A program made the translations under genes and the position numbers. Shown here one piece after another: positions 23,792 to 31,713 of a stretch of 64,000 nt of DNA (positions are counted from its first letter, which is position 1; each line of letters starts with the position of its first letter). Source of the stretch: Panacagrimonas sp052389915 (GTDB lineage: Bacteria > Pseudomonadota > Gammaproteobacteria > Nevskiales > Nevskiaceae); assembly GCA_052389915.1 (NCBI GenBank), contig JBQTHL010000031.1:124001-188000 (forward strand), read 5' to 3'. Under the pieces are notes generated by a model. It made no database searches. It had not been told where the DNA came from and was given only the letters and a program-made list of their open reading frames with translations.

Positions 23792-24703
23792 TTACGAGAC
23801 ATCCGCATGCATCGCTGTGGACCAGGGCTTGGGCGACGACAGCTCCGAGGCGACGTGTTCCGCATCGAGAAATTCGCGCACAAGGCGCGCGCTGATCTCG
23901 GGCTGCGCGATCACGAACAGATGCCCTTCGTCGAGAATCTCCAGGCGCGAGTGCGGAATCAGCTTGGCCAGAAGATGCCCGTTGATGGGCGGACAGATCG
24001 GGTCGTCGGCACCCGCGAGCACCAGCGTCGGCTGACGCAGACGCCACAGCCACAACGCGCTGGTCCAGCCGGTGATGGCGTTGAGCTGCAACAGATAACC
24101 GGCGCGGCTCGGTTTCCTGATGCGCGAGGCGTAATCGCGCGCCAGTTCCTTGTCCCAGCGGAAACGTCCGCCGTAGAGCCGGCCGGCGATGCGTTCCATG
24201 TATCCGGGCTGTAGATAACGCGTCGGGCTCATCAGCTTCCACACCACACCCAGCGAGCCCGGCCAGGCGATGGGCGATCCGGCCATGGTCGCGCACAGCA
24301 CCAGGCGCCGGCAGCGGCTGGGCGCGGTGTGCGCGAACTGCTGCGCCGGCGCGCCGCCCCAGGAAATGCCGATGACGTCGGCGCGCGCGTGGCCCATCTT
24401 CTTGAGCACGTGCACGGCCAGGCGCGCAGCCGTGCTCATGCGATACGGATACGGCGGCAGGCTCGATCCGCCGATACCGGGCATGTCGAAGGTGATGACC
24501 TCGACATCGCCCAGCGCATCGACGAAGGGCGTGAGCAGTTCGAAATTTCCGCCGATGCCGTTGAACAGCAGAATCGGCGTGCGCGTCTTGTCTCCCGGCC
24601 ACACCGCGGCGCGCAGACTCAGGTTGCCGACGCGGAACTGGTGCAGCTTGAGTTCGCGCTTGCCGGGATGGGGCGGGGATCGAACGGCAACAGGAGCATT
24701 CAT
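23792..24703 (-). CDS. phaZ: Intracellular poly(3-hydroxyalkanoate) depolymerase
   Basis: Serine hydrolase of 303 residues that mobilises medium-chain PHA granules, like Pseudomonas PhaZ. Family features seen: TPILLFNGIGGNFELLTPF, the nucleophile elbow GISWGGAPAQQFAH, LQPGYMERIAGRLYGG, the Asp region LVLAGADDPICPP and His in LEILDEGHLFVI. The ATG at 24703 overlaps the phaC stop (ATGA), fixing the start. Operon order phaC-phaZ matches the classic mcl-PHA locus, though phaD and phasin genes are absent. Confidence 0.92.
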   Translation of the reverse strand: MNAPVAVRSPPHPGKRELKLHQFRVGNLSLRAAVWPGDKTRTPILLFNGIGGNFELLTPFVDALGDVEVITFDMPGIGGSSLPPYPYRMSTAARLAVHVLKKMGHARADVIGISWGGAPAQQFAHTAPSRCRRLVLCATMAGSPIAWPGSLGVVWKLMSPTRYLQPGYMERIAGRLYGGRFRWDKELARDYASRIRKPSRAGYLLQLNAITGWTSALWLWRLRQPTLVLAGADDPICPPINGHLLAKLIPHSRLEILDEGHLFVIAQPEISARLVREFLDAEHVASELSSPKPWSTAMHADVS

Positions 24704-26376
24704 TCGCGCACGTAGGTTCCGGGTGCAGAGCCGAGCCCAGTGTACTTGGCGCTGCCGAGCGCCTTCGGCGCCGGCCGCTTGTCGCCCGAGCGCTCGGCGA
24801 GCCAGGGGCTCCAATGCTCCCACCAGCTACCCGTGATGGCTTTGGATGCGGCCAGCCAGTCCTGCGGATCTTCCGGCGTGATGCTCGCGGTCTGGTAAGT
24901 CGCCTTGCCCTTGCCAGGCGGGCACACCAGCGTCTGGATGTGCCCGCTGTTGACGAGCACGAATTCCGACTTGCCGCCGAGGATGTTGACCGAGTTGTAG
25001 CAAGCGTTCCAGGGCGTGATGTGATCGGTGCGGCCGGCCACCACGAACTGGTCCACGGTTACTTTCTTCAGGTCGATTTCCGCATCGGGCAAGGCCCAGG
25101 GCCTGTCATGGCCAAAGGGGTTATCGATCGCCAGGTCGATGAAGTCGCTGAGCAGCGCAGCGGGCAGACGCGTGGCGTCGGAGTTCCAGTACAGCACGTC
25201 GAACGCCGCCGGCTTCTGGCCCATCAGGCAATTGTTGACCCAGTAATTCCAGACCAGGTCGTTGGGCCTGATCCACGCGAACATCTTCGCCATCTTGTGG
25301 CCGTACAGCACGCCGTCTTTCTTCGCCTGCGCGCGTCCCATCTCCAGCATTTGCGGGTTCACGAAGAAGCCGAGGTTGGTTTGCTCGAGGCCGCCGACAT
25401 CGAGCAGGGTGACGTTGAGCGTGAGGCTCTTGACCGTGTGCAGGCGCTTTTGCGCGGCGTAGCGGGCCAGCGCGATGGATGCGGTCAGGCCACCGGCACA
25501 CAGGCCCTTGAAGTTGATGTCCGGGCTGCCGGTGATTTCCATCGCGGCGGTGTGCGCGCCTTCGAGCGCCTGCACGTAATCCGCCATGCTCCACTCGCGG
25601 TGCTCGGGATTGGGATTGCGCCAGCTCACCATGAACACCTGGAAGCCCTTGGCCACGAGGTAATTCGCGAGGCTGTTCTGCGGCGAGAGGTCGAGCACGT
25701 AGAACTTGTTGATCTGCGGCGGCACGATCATCAGCGGCCGCGCGTAGACCTCGGCGGTCTGCGGCTTGTACTGGATCAGCTCGAGAATATCGTTGCGATA
25801 CACCACCTCGCCCGGTGTTGTCGCAACGTTGCGCCCGACTTCGAAGGCCGTGCGATCGACCATCGAGATCATGCCGTCGTTGTCGAGCTGGTCGCTGAGA
25901 AAATGCTGGAAGCCACGCAGCAAAGTTTTGCCGCGACTCTGGCGCGCCGCCTTCATCACCATCGGATTGGTGAAGGGCAGATTGCTCGGCGCCAGGGCCT
26001 CGACCAGGGTCGTCGCCAGGAAGCGCGCGCTCGATGCGTCGCGACCTTCCAGTTCCAGTTCGCGCACCACTGCATAGGCCTCGTTGCACGCAGCCAGGTA
26101 GGTCTGCATCAGGGTCTTGCTGACACGGCCATCGGTCCAGCCCGCATCGGCAAAGCGACGATCGCCGGGCGCGGCAGCGACCTCGGAGCGTCCACGCAGA
26201 ATGCGCAGCCACTCCTTGGCGAACGCGATCAGGTGCCGCACCGGCATGCCCGGCTGCTTGCGCAAGCGCCCCAGCACCACACCCGCGAGACGAAGCATTT
26301 CGCCGCGTGAAGGCTTGGCGCGAACCGTCTCCGGCTTCACCGACTCTTTCTTCTTGGCTCTCTTGGTAGGGGCCAT
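24700..26376 (-). CDS. phaC: Poly(R)-hydroxyalkanoate synthase, class II-like
   Basis: Polymerises (R)-3-hydroxyacyl-CoA into PHA at the granule surface. The 558-residue length and segments match class I/II single-subunit synthases. Catalytic Cys lies in FKGLCAGGLTAS; Asp in VVAGRTDHITPW; His in LVNSGHIQTLVCPPG. The central PPQINKFYVLDLSPQNSL block and YWNSDATRLP are typical. The N-terminus is rich in Lys. It is 30 bp after phaJ and overlaps phaZ, so monomer supply, synthesis and breakdown are encoded together. Whether substrates are short- or medium-chain cannot be read directly. Confidence 0.94.
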   Translation of the reverse strand: MAPTKRAKKKESVKPETVRAKPSRGEMLRLAGVVLGRLRKQPGMPVRHLIAFAKEWLRILRGRSEVAAAPGDRRFADAGWTDGRVSKTLMQTYLAACNEAYAVVRELELEGRDASSARFLATTLVEALAPSNLPFTNPMVMKAARQSRGKTLLRGFQHFLSDQLDNDGMISMVDRTAFEVGRNVATTPGEVVYRNDILELIQYKPQTAEVYARPLMIVPPQINKFYVLDLSPQNSLANYLVAKGFQVFMVSWRNPNPEHREWSMADYVQALEGAHTAAMEITGSPDINFKGLCAGGLTASIALARYAAQKRLHTVKSLTLNVTLLDVGGLEQTNLGFFVNPQMLEMGRAQAKKDGVLYGHKMAKMFAWIRPNDLVWNYWVNNCLMGQKPAAFDVLYWNSDATRLPAALLSDFIDLAIDNPFGHDRPWALPDAEIDLKKVTVDQFVVAGRTDHITPWNACYNSVNILGGKSEFVLVNSGHIQTLVCPPGKGKATYQTASITPEDPQDWLAASKAITGSWWEHWSPWLAERSGDKRPAPKALGSAKYTGLGSAPGTYVRE

Positions 26377-26406
26377 GGTTTCTCTCCTCCCTCTCTTTTT
26401 CGAAGC

Positions 26407-26874
26407 CTACGCCTTCGGCATCAGCATCAACAGCAGTTCGGCGATCACCGCCGGCTTGGCGGAGTTCTCGATTTCGACCGTGTGTTCCAGCGCCATCAGC
26501 ACGCGACCCTTCTCCTTGGGCGTAACCGACAGCAGCTTGATGCGCGAGCGCACGCGCGCACCGGATTGCACCGGCGCGAGAAAGCGCACCTTGTCGAAAC
26601 CGTAGTTCAGAATCGCACCTGCGTCACCCGGAACGGCGGGCATCGCGAAGGTCCAGTACGGCAGCATGGACAAGGTCAGCAGACCATGTGCGACCGGACC
26701 GCCGAAAGGACTTTCCTTCTTCGCGCGTTCGACGTCGACGTGAATCCACTGCCGGTCCTCGGTGCACTCGGCAAAGGCCTGGATTCGGTCCTGCCCTACC
26801 GTCAGCCAGTCCGTGGTCCCGATCTCGTGCCCGACCTGTTCGGTCAGGTTTTGCATGCTCAGCGACACGCTCAT
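26407..26874 (-). CDS. phaJ: MaoC-like (R)-specific enoyl-CoA hydratase
   Basis: A 155-residue hot-dog-fold dehydratase. The hydratase 2 motif is visible as EDRQWIHVDVERAKKESPFGG, with catalytic Asp and His, followed by PVAHGLLTLSML. Such enzymes give (R)-3-hydroxyacyl-CoA from the beta-oxidation intermediate enoyl-CoA, feeding PHA synthase, and its position 30 bp before phaC supports that role. The start MSVSLSMQN at 26874 begins the domain and has a GGAGAGGAG-like stretch upstream. The gene symbol reflects context; enzymes of this type also serve other pathways. Confidence 0.82.
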   Translation of the reverse strand: MSVSLSMQNLTEQVGHEIGTTDWLTVGQDRIQAFAECTEDRQWIHVDVERAKKESPFGGPVAHGLLTLSMLPYWTFAMPAVPGDAGAILNYGFDKVRFLAPVQSGARVRSRIKLLSVTPKEKGRVLMALEHTVEIENSAKPAVIAELLLMLMPKA

Positions 26875-26972
26875 GTTTGTTCTCCTCTCCGTGATTGCCG
26901 TCGTTGCCAGTCCGTACTGCACCAGCGGACCTGTCAGTTACATCATCCACGTTAGCAAGCTGCGGTCGAATC

Positions 26973-26993
26973 ACTACTCCCTGAAGGGGTAGT
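26973..26993. promoter_or_regulatory. 21-bp near-perfect palindrome between phaJ and the Rieske reductase gene
   Basis: The core TACTCCCTGAAGGGGTA (26975-26991), extended by AC/GT on each side, is a near-perfect palindrome in the 264-bp divergent gap. Its layout resembles binding sites of LuxR/NarL-type response regulators. Which of the two divergent genes it serves is not clear. I did not find a second copy in the window. Confidence 0.45.
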
Positions 26994-27044
26994 TTTTGCT
27001 CTTCGCCGCAGCAGGATTGTCGCGCGGCCAGAGCCTGCCGAGAG

Positions 27045-27084
27045 ATACTTTTGGTGCATCGCAGGTGACGGGAACAGGTATTGG
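27045..27084 (+). promoter_or_regulatory. LysR-type binding region and promoter of the Rieske reductase gene
   Basis: ATAC-N7-GCAT (27045-27059), exactly 17 bp, then GGTATTGGAGAA (from 27077). This is the same architecture as upstream of the meta operon and of the Rieske oxygenase, with one change in the right half site (GCAT instead of GTAT). GGTATTGGAGAA is identical over 12 bases to the element before the Rieske oxygenase. It points toward the reductase gene starting at 27139. Confidence 0.68.
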
Positions 27085-27138
27085 AGAACCCCTGCGAACA
27101 TCGCGTAACGTGCCTGGACAAAGCGAGGAGTGATCGGA

Positions 27139-28098
27139 ATGGCGGCAAGCGACCGGCTGGCACTGAAGGTATCCAACGTCCACTGCGAGGCGCGCGATGT
27201 GATGGTGTTGGAGCTGCGCAATCCAGACGGCGGCAGCTTGCCGGCGTTTACTCCGGGCGCACACTTGGAGGTGTACCTGGGGAACGGTCTGATCCGTCAT
27301 TACTCGCTGTGCAACGACCCGGCCGAGCGCGATCGCTACTGCATCGGCGTGGGCCTGGCGCGCGATAGCCGTGGCGGCTCCAGGTTCGTGCACCAAACGG
27401 TAAGAGTCGGCGCCACGCTCAACGTCAGCACGCCGCGCAACAACTTTCCGCTGGAACTTGCCGCGGAGGAATACGTGTTCATTGCCGGCGGCATCGGCAT
27501 CACGCCGATCATGGCGATGATCCGCGCCTGCGAATCGACGAATCGCAAATGGCGGCTGTACTACTGCACGCGCAACCGCCAGCGCACCGCGTTCTACGAA
27601 GACCTGCGCGCGCTCGCGCCGGACAAGTGCCACTTTCATTTTGATGACGAACAGGGCGGCCAGCTGTTCGATGCGGCGGCCACGCTGGACGGTACCGCCG
27701 ACACCGCGCACCTCTACACCTGCGGCCCCGCGCCGCTGATGAAAGCGGTGGAATCCGCGACTGCGCACCGGCCACAGGATCGCGTGCACTTCGAGTGGTT
27801 CACCGCTGCCGCAGTGGATACCGCGACGGACAAACCCTTCACCATCGTGCTGCGCAACTCGGGCACGCGCTACGAGGTTCCCGCCGGTCGCAGCATTCTC
27901 GAAGTGCTGGAAGACAACGACGCCGGCGTGCCTTATTCGTGCCGCGAAGGTCTGTGCGCGACCTGCCGCACGACCGTGCTGGCTGGCGAACCGGATCACC
28001 GCGACAGTGTGCTGTCCGCTGCGGAGAAGGCTTCGAACAAGGAGATGATGATCTGCGTGTCGCGCGCGAAATCGGACGTGCTCGAACTCGAACTGTAA
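27139..28098 (+). CDS. VanB-type oxygenase reductase (flavin, NAD, 2Fe-2S)
   Basis: Electron-transfer partner of a Rieske oxygenase, 319 residues. Domain order is that of VanB/phthalate dioxygenase reductase: flavin-binding RHYSLCND (about residues 53-60), NAD-binding FIAGGIGITPIMAM, then a C-terminal plant-type 2Fe-2S domain with CREGLCATC and a last Cys in MMICVSRAKSD. The ATG at 27139 is preferred over a GTG nine bases upstream because AGGAG lies 9 bp before it. It is convergent with the VanA-like oxygenase gene, and both promoters carry the same LysR-type elements, so they are probably partners despite opposite strands. Confidence 0.9.
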   Translation: MAASDRLALKVSNVHCEARDVMVLELRNPDGGSLPAFTPGAHLEVYLGNGLIRHYSLCNDPAERDRYCIGVGLARDSRGGSRFVHQTVRVGATLNVSTPRNNFPLELAAEEYVFIAGGIGITPIMAMIRACESTNRKWRLYYCTRNRQRTAFYEDLRALAPDKCHFHFDDEQGGQLFDAAATLDGTADTAHLYTCGPAPLMKAVESATAHRPQDRVHFEWFTAAAVDTATDKPFTIVLRNSGTRYEVPAGRSILEVLEDNDAGVPYSCREGLCATCRTTVLAGEPDHRDSVLSAAEKASNKEMMICVSRAKSDVLELEL

Positions 28099-28112
28099 GC
28101 CGCCGTGGTAAC

Positions 28113-28140
28113 TCCTTCCCCCGCTATCGCGGGGGAAGGA
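28113..28140. terminator. 12-bp perfect hairpin between convergent genes
   Basis: TCCTTCCCCCGC (28113-28124), loop TATC, GCGGGGGAAGGA (28129-28140). It sits between the convergent reductase and oxygenase genes and could end transcription from both sides, although no T-run follows on either strand. Confidence 0.6.
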
Positions 28141-28145
28141 ACCGT

Positions 28146-29216
28146 TCAGGCCGTAGCCGCAGCCTGCGCCTGCTTGGCCTCGTCCTTGAGCACCTTGTCG
28201 AGCAGCCACAGCATCTTGCCGGGACCGGCGTCGTGGATGATGTCCACCATCGGGTGGTTGGGCTTCTCCTTCCAGCGCTCGTACTGCGCCTCCAACACGT
28301 GGCGATCCTCGGTGAACGCATCGTTGAGGTTGTCGCGCAACAGATCGGACATGCCGGGGAAATCGCAGTGCTTGGCCGCGCCCCAGGAGTAGTAGTACTC
28401 CACCGAATGCTCGTCGCAGGGCGTCACGGCCTGGCAGGTCCAGGTGTCGGTGATGAACTGGCCGTTCGACGGACCTTCCGTGGCGGTGCCCGCCAGGCTC
28501 ACCTTGAAATGCAGCACCCAGGTGCAGGGCAGTGTGTGCATGATGTCGAAGTCCAGATCGAACAGCGTGCCCGGCGGGAACAGGTGGGCGAGGAAGCTGC
28601 TGATCGGCGTCGAGCGCACCACGTACTGCGTGCGCATCGCGTTCGGGAACATCGTGAATTTCGGCTTGATGTGGGTGAACTGCTGGCGCGTGGTCAGATC
28701 GTGCGCACCCAGGGTGTCGCGATGAATCCAGGCCAGGTGCGTGAGGTCGGCAAGGTTCGCAATCTCCAGCCGGTAATTGGCTTCGACGTGCATCTGCGAA
28801 GTGCGAATGTTCCACTCCGGATCGCTGGGCCCGACCGCGAACGGGATCAGCTTCGGATCGGCCTTCGCCGCTTCGCCCATCCACACCCAGACCCAGTTGT
28901 CCTTCTCCACCACCGGGAACACGCGCACGCAGGCGCGCTCGGAAATCGTGTCCTGACCGGGAATTTCGTTGCACTTGCCGTCCGGCCCATAGCGCATGCC
29001 GTGGTACATGCAGCGAAGGTTGTCGCCCTCCTTCTGGCCCAGGGAGAGTGCCGCCTGACGATGCGGGCAGCGGTCTTCCATCGCCACCATCTCGCCGCCG
29101 GGCTTGCGATACAGCACCACTCTTTCGCCCGCGATCTTGCGCGTAACGATCGAACTCTTGCCCTGCGTGACCATGTGATCCCAGCCCGCGTTGTACCAGG
29201 CGTTTTTGACGAACAT
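28146..29216 (-). CDS. Rieske non-haem iron oxygenase, VanA-like
   Basis: Oxygenase component of a two-part Rieske system, 356 residues. The Rieske cluster ligands are CPHRQAALSLG and CMYHGMRYG (CxH and CxxH, 17 residues apart), about residues 47-70. The mononuclear iron site is DLTHLAWIH (about residues 160-168). Overall size and MFVKNAWYNAGW start match the VanA (vanillate O-demethylase) group, which also includes guaiacol, syringate and other O-demethylases. It may therefore release formaldehyde, which fits the FrmA/FghA genes 10 kb away. The exact substrate is unknown. The promoter shares LysR-type elements with the meta operon. Confidence 0.88.
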   Translation of the reverse strand: MFVKNAWYNAGWDHMVTQGKSSIVTRKIAGERVVLYRKPGGEMVAMEDRCPHRQAALSLGQKEGDNLRCMYHGMRYGPDGKCNEIPGQDTISERACVRVFPVVEKDNWVWVWMGEAAKADPKLIPFAVGPSDPEWNIRTSQMHVEANYRLEIANLADLTHLAWIHRDTLGAHDLTTRQQFTHIKPKFTMFPNAMRTQYVVRSTPISSFLAHLFPPGTLFDLDFDIMHTLPCTWVLHFKVSLAGTATEGPSNGQFITDTWTCQAVTPCDEHSVEYYYSWGAAKHCDFPGMSDLLRDNLNDAFTEDRHVLEAQYERWKEKPNHPMVDIIHDAGPGKMLWLLDKVLKDEAKQAQAAATA

Positions 29217-29319
29217 GCGGTTCTCCTTCGCGTACGTGCGTTTGATGATTTCCGACTCAATCCACGCTTCGGTCAGCCTGATCCAGCACACCGAACTTAG
29301 CGCCGGACCCGCCGTTTCT

Positions 29320-29359
29320 CCAATACCTTCCGCCGCAGGTCTCGATACGGAGAAAGTAT
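29320..29359 (-). promoter_or_regulatory. LysR-type binding region and promoter of the Rieske oxygenase gene
   Basis: Read on the minus strand: CGATAC-N7-GTATCG (core 29359 to 29345), 17 bp, then GGTATTGGAGAA (from 29327). Spacing is identical to the meta-operon promoter at 18154-18193. TTGGAG forms a plausible -35, with CTAAGT 17 bp downstream as -10. The start codon is about 104 bp below. It predicts control by the LysR regulator encoded at 18223-19200. Confidence 0.72.
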
Positions 29360-29368
29360 CGCGAACCC

Positions 29369-29460
29369 TGTAGGAGCGGGCCATGCCCGCGACCGCCGAA
29401 GACGGACACCGCTGCAGCCGGCTGCGGAGAAGACTGTCGCGGGCATGGCCCCCTCCTACA
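29369..29460. repeat. REP-like palindrome, TGTAGGAGCGGGC type, overlapping a stop codon
   Basis: Arms of 25 bases (29369-29393 and 29436-29460) with outer sequence TGTAGGAG and inner GGGCCATGCCCGCGAC form an imperfect inverted repeat. This is the classic REP-like motif of Pseudomonas and Xanthomonas relatives. Its right arm supplies the TAG stop codon of the aldehyde dehydrogenase gene (29456-29458). Confidence 0.8.
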
Positions 29461-30895
29461 TTCCGATGTAAGCGGTTTTGCCCGCCGTGTAGAACTCGCG
29501 CGCTGCACTACCCTGCTCACGCGGCCCATAGCTGCTGGCTTTGCGACCGCCGAAGGGCACGTGGTAGTCGACCCCGGCGGTCGGCAGATTGATCATGACC
29601 AGGCCGGCTTGCGCGGCGCGACGAAAGTGGGTCGCATGCTTGAGGCTGGTGGTGCACAGGCCAGCGCAGAGTCCGAACTCCGTGTCGTTGGCCACGTGCA
29701 ACGCCTCGTCGTAGTCGCGCACGCGGATCACGCCCGCCACCGGGCCGAAGACTTCTTCGCGGTTGATGCGCATATCCGATGCGGTCTCGAGCAGCAGCGC
29801 GGGCGCCATGTACCAGCCGGGGGTTTCACGCTCCAACCGCTCGCCGCCGCAGGCGAGCTTCGCGCCCTCGGCTTGAGCGATCTCGACGTAGCGCAGGTTC
29901 TTTTCGAACTGCGCTTCGTGGATTGCAGGGCCGATGTCCGTCCTGTCCTTGAGCGCGTGATCCACGCGCAGCACCCGCATGCGCTCGACCAGTCGTGCGA
30001 CGAAACGGTCGTGAATATTCTCGGTGACGATGAGTCGCGAGGACGCCGTGCAACGTTGACCGGTGGAGAAGAATGCGCCGTTGAGCGCGCAGTTCACCGC
30101 CGTTTCGAGATCGGCGTCGTCGATCACCACCAGCGGATTCTTGCCGCCCATTTCGAGCTGAACTTTGGTGAGCCGCTGTACGCAGGCCGCCGCGATACCG
30201 CGACCGGTGGCGACCGAGCCGGTGAAGCTGATGCCGTCGATTCCAGGCGATTCGACCAGCGCGCGGCCGACCGCTCCCTCGCCGACCAACAGATTGACGA
30301 CGCCGGCCGGAACGCCGGATCGCAGCATGATTTCGATCAACGCCCAGGCCGATGCGGGCGTGAACTCGGAAGGCTTGAACACCACGCAGTTGCCGAACGC
30401 GAGCGCCGGCGCAATCTTCCAGGCCGGAATCGCGATCGGAAAATTCCACGGCGTGATGAGACCGAACACGCCGACCGGTTCGCGCGTGACTTCCACCGTG
30501 ATGCCGGGCCGGGTCGAAGCCCCCAGCTCTCCATTGAGGCGCATCGCCTCACCGGCGAAGAACTTGAAGAGTTGCCCAGCGCGCGTCACCTCGCCGACTC
30601 CTTCGGGCAAGGTCTTGCCCTCCTCGCGTGATAGCAATCGACCCAGCTCTTGGCCGCGCGCCAGAATTTCGCTGCCGATGCGGTCGAGGATTTCGGAGCG
30701 CTGTTGCGGCGGCATCACGCTCCACGCCGGAAACGCGGCGCGCGCTGCCGCGACGGCGGCGTCCACGTCGCCCGCGGTCGCAAGGCTGTAGTGACCGACC
30801 GTATCAAGCGTATCGGACGGGTTGATATTGGCGAGCGTCTGCGCGCTGCGAACCCACTCGCCGCCAATCAGATTGCCGAAGGTTTCCGTCGTCAC
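29456..30895 (-). CDS. NAD(P)-dependent aldehyde dehydrogenase
   Basis: A 479-residue aldehyde dehydrogenase. Visible blocks: TPWNFPIAIPAWKIAPALAF, the general-base Glu in LEMGGKNP, the catalytic Cys in FSTGQRCTASSRL and the end block VPFGGRKASSYGPREQG. Similarity in these blocks is highest to ketoglutarate semialdehyde and vanillin/benzaldehyde-type dehydrogenases. It overlaps the upstream NTF2-like gene by 4 bp, so they form a two-gene unit. Near a Rieske demethylase and a HAPMO-type monooxygenase, an aromatic aldehyde such as vanillin is a reasonable but unproven substrate. Confidence 0.88.
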   Translation of the reverse strand: MTTETFGNLIGGEWVRSAQTLANINPSDTLDTVGHYSLATAGDVDAAVAAARAAFPAWSVMPPQQRSEILDRIGSEILARGQELGRLLSREEGKTLPEGVGEVTRAGQLFKFFAGEAMRLNGELGASTRPGITVEVTREPVGVFGLITPWNFPIAIPAWKIAPALAFGNCVVFKPSEFTPASAWALIEIMLRSGVPAGVVNLLVGEGAVGRALVESPGIDGISFTGSVATGRGIAAACVQRLTKVQLEMGGKNPLVVIDDADLETAVNCALNGAFFSTGQRCTASSRLIVTENIHDRFVARLVERMRVLRVDHALKDRTDIGPAIHEAQFEKNLRYVEIAQAEGAKLACGGERLERETPGWYMAPALLLETASDMRINREEVFGPVAGVIRVRDYDEALHVANDTEFGLCAGLCTTSLKHATHFRRAAQAGLVMINLPTAGVDYHVPFGGRKASSYGPREQGSAAREFYTAGKTAYIGM

Positions 30896-31359
30896 GATTT
30901 CAGCTCGGGACCGCGCATCGGGTAGCCGCGGCTTTCGTAATCGAAACTACCCAGCGCGAGCACATCGAGCCCACGATCCTGCGGCGAGGCGTAGTACGCG
31001 CGAATCTCCGCAATCAATCCGGCGGCGCTGAACACGTACCACTCGTCTCCCCGAAGAATCTTGTTTTCGGCACGTTTGAAGTGCGTCCACTCGATCGCCG
31101 CGCGACGCGTTTCCGGTTCGCAGATCACCTGATCCACGGTCCAGTACGAGCCCAGGTTCTGCACCGCCGCCTGCCAGCGCCTACCGATTTCCAGCGCGCC
31201 GCGAAACGGTCCGCCGTACATGCCCGGTGGAAAATAATGAATGGCGTCGGGCTCGAAGTAGGCCGCAATGCGTTCGGGATTTCCGGAATTGCAGGCCTCG
31301 AAGTACGCGCGGATGTGCGCTTCTATCGAGGCCTTGGTCAGGGGTGCAGCGCTGCTCAT
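30892..31359 (-). CDS. NTF2-like / SnoaL-like domain protein
   Basis: A 155-residue protein with the NTF2-like cone fold pattern: helix IEAHIRAYFEACNSGNPERIAAYFEPDAIHYFPPG (seen in parts EAHIRAYFEACNSG and AYFEPDAIHYFPPG), then GPFRGALEIGRRW and strands ending in EIRAYYASPQ. This family includes SnoaL cyclases, ketosteroid isomerases and ring-hydroxylating dioxygenase beta subunits. Here it is translationally coupled (ATGA-type 4-bp overlap) to an aldehyde dehydrogenase. A role in isomerising or dehydrating the aldehyde substrate is possible; function is unknown. Confidence 0.78.
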   Translation of the reverse strand: MSSAAPLTKASIEAHIRAYFEACNSGNPERIAAYFEPDAIHYFPPGMYGGPFRGALEIGRRWQAAVQNLGSYWTVDQVICEPETRRAAIEWTHFKRAENKILRGDEWYVFSAAGLIAEIRAYYASPQDRGLDVLALGSFDYESRGYPMRGPELKS

Positions 31360-31713
31360 CGTTGCCGTCTCCTCGGTTGGGTTCGATGCCGGTCGCGGTG
31401 TCGAACCGGGCTCAAGGTAATTCAGAAACAGGCGTCGGCAAAGCGGGGCTGCGCCTTACACGCCGATCCGCATCGCGCGCACAATCTGGTCTACGATGCG
31501 GTCGCTGTTACGGGGACTCGGCGATTAGTTAAGGACATGCGCTGTGGGAGACAGACCGATATGCGGATCGTCAGGGCCTGTGGGCATCTCCGCCCCTCGC
31601 AACCGGAAATGGATCGCCTGTTCGCCGTGATCGATGCGAAGCGCAACTACAATTTCACCGTCACGCAGGCCGCGCTGCGTGGCCCCGTGGTTCAGTCGCG
31701 CTGAATCGGCGCC
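31360..31713. other. 354-bp divergent gap, no firm gene
   Basis: Between the NTF2-like gene (minus) and the PP2C gene (plus). It holds the promoters of both. A short plus-strand reading of about 50 codons (MRIVRACGHLRPSQPEMDRL and on, from about 31559 to 31704) is open but has no recognisable similarity and no clear ribosome site, so I do not call it. No repeat found. Confidence 0.4.

Noticed and set aside
31538..31704. Short plus-strand frame before the PP2C gene
   Set aside because: No similarity, no ribosome site; treated as non-coding.
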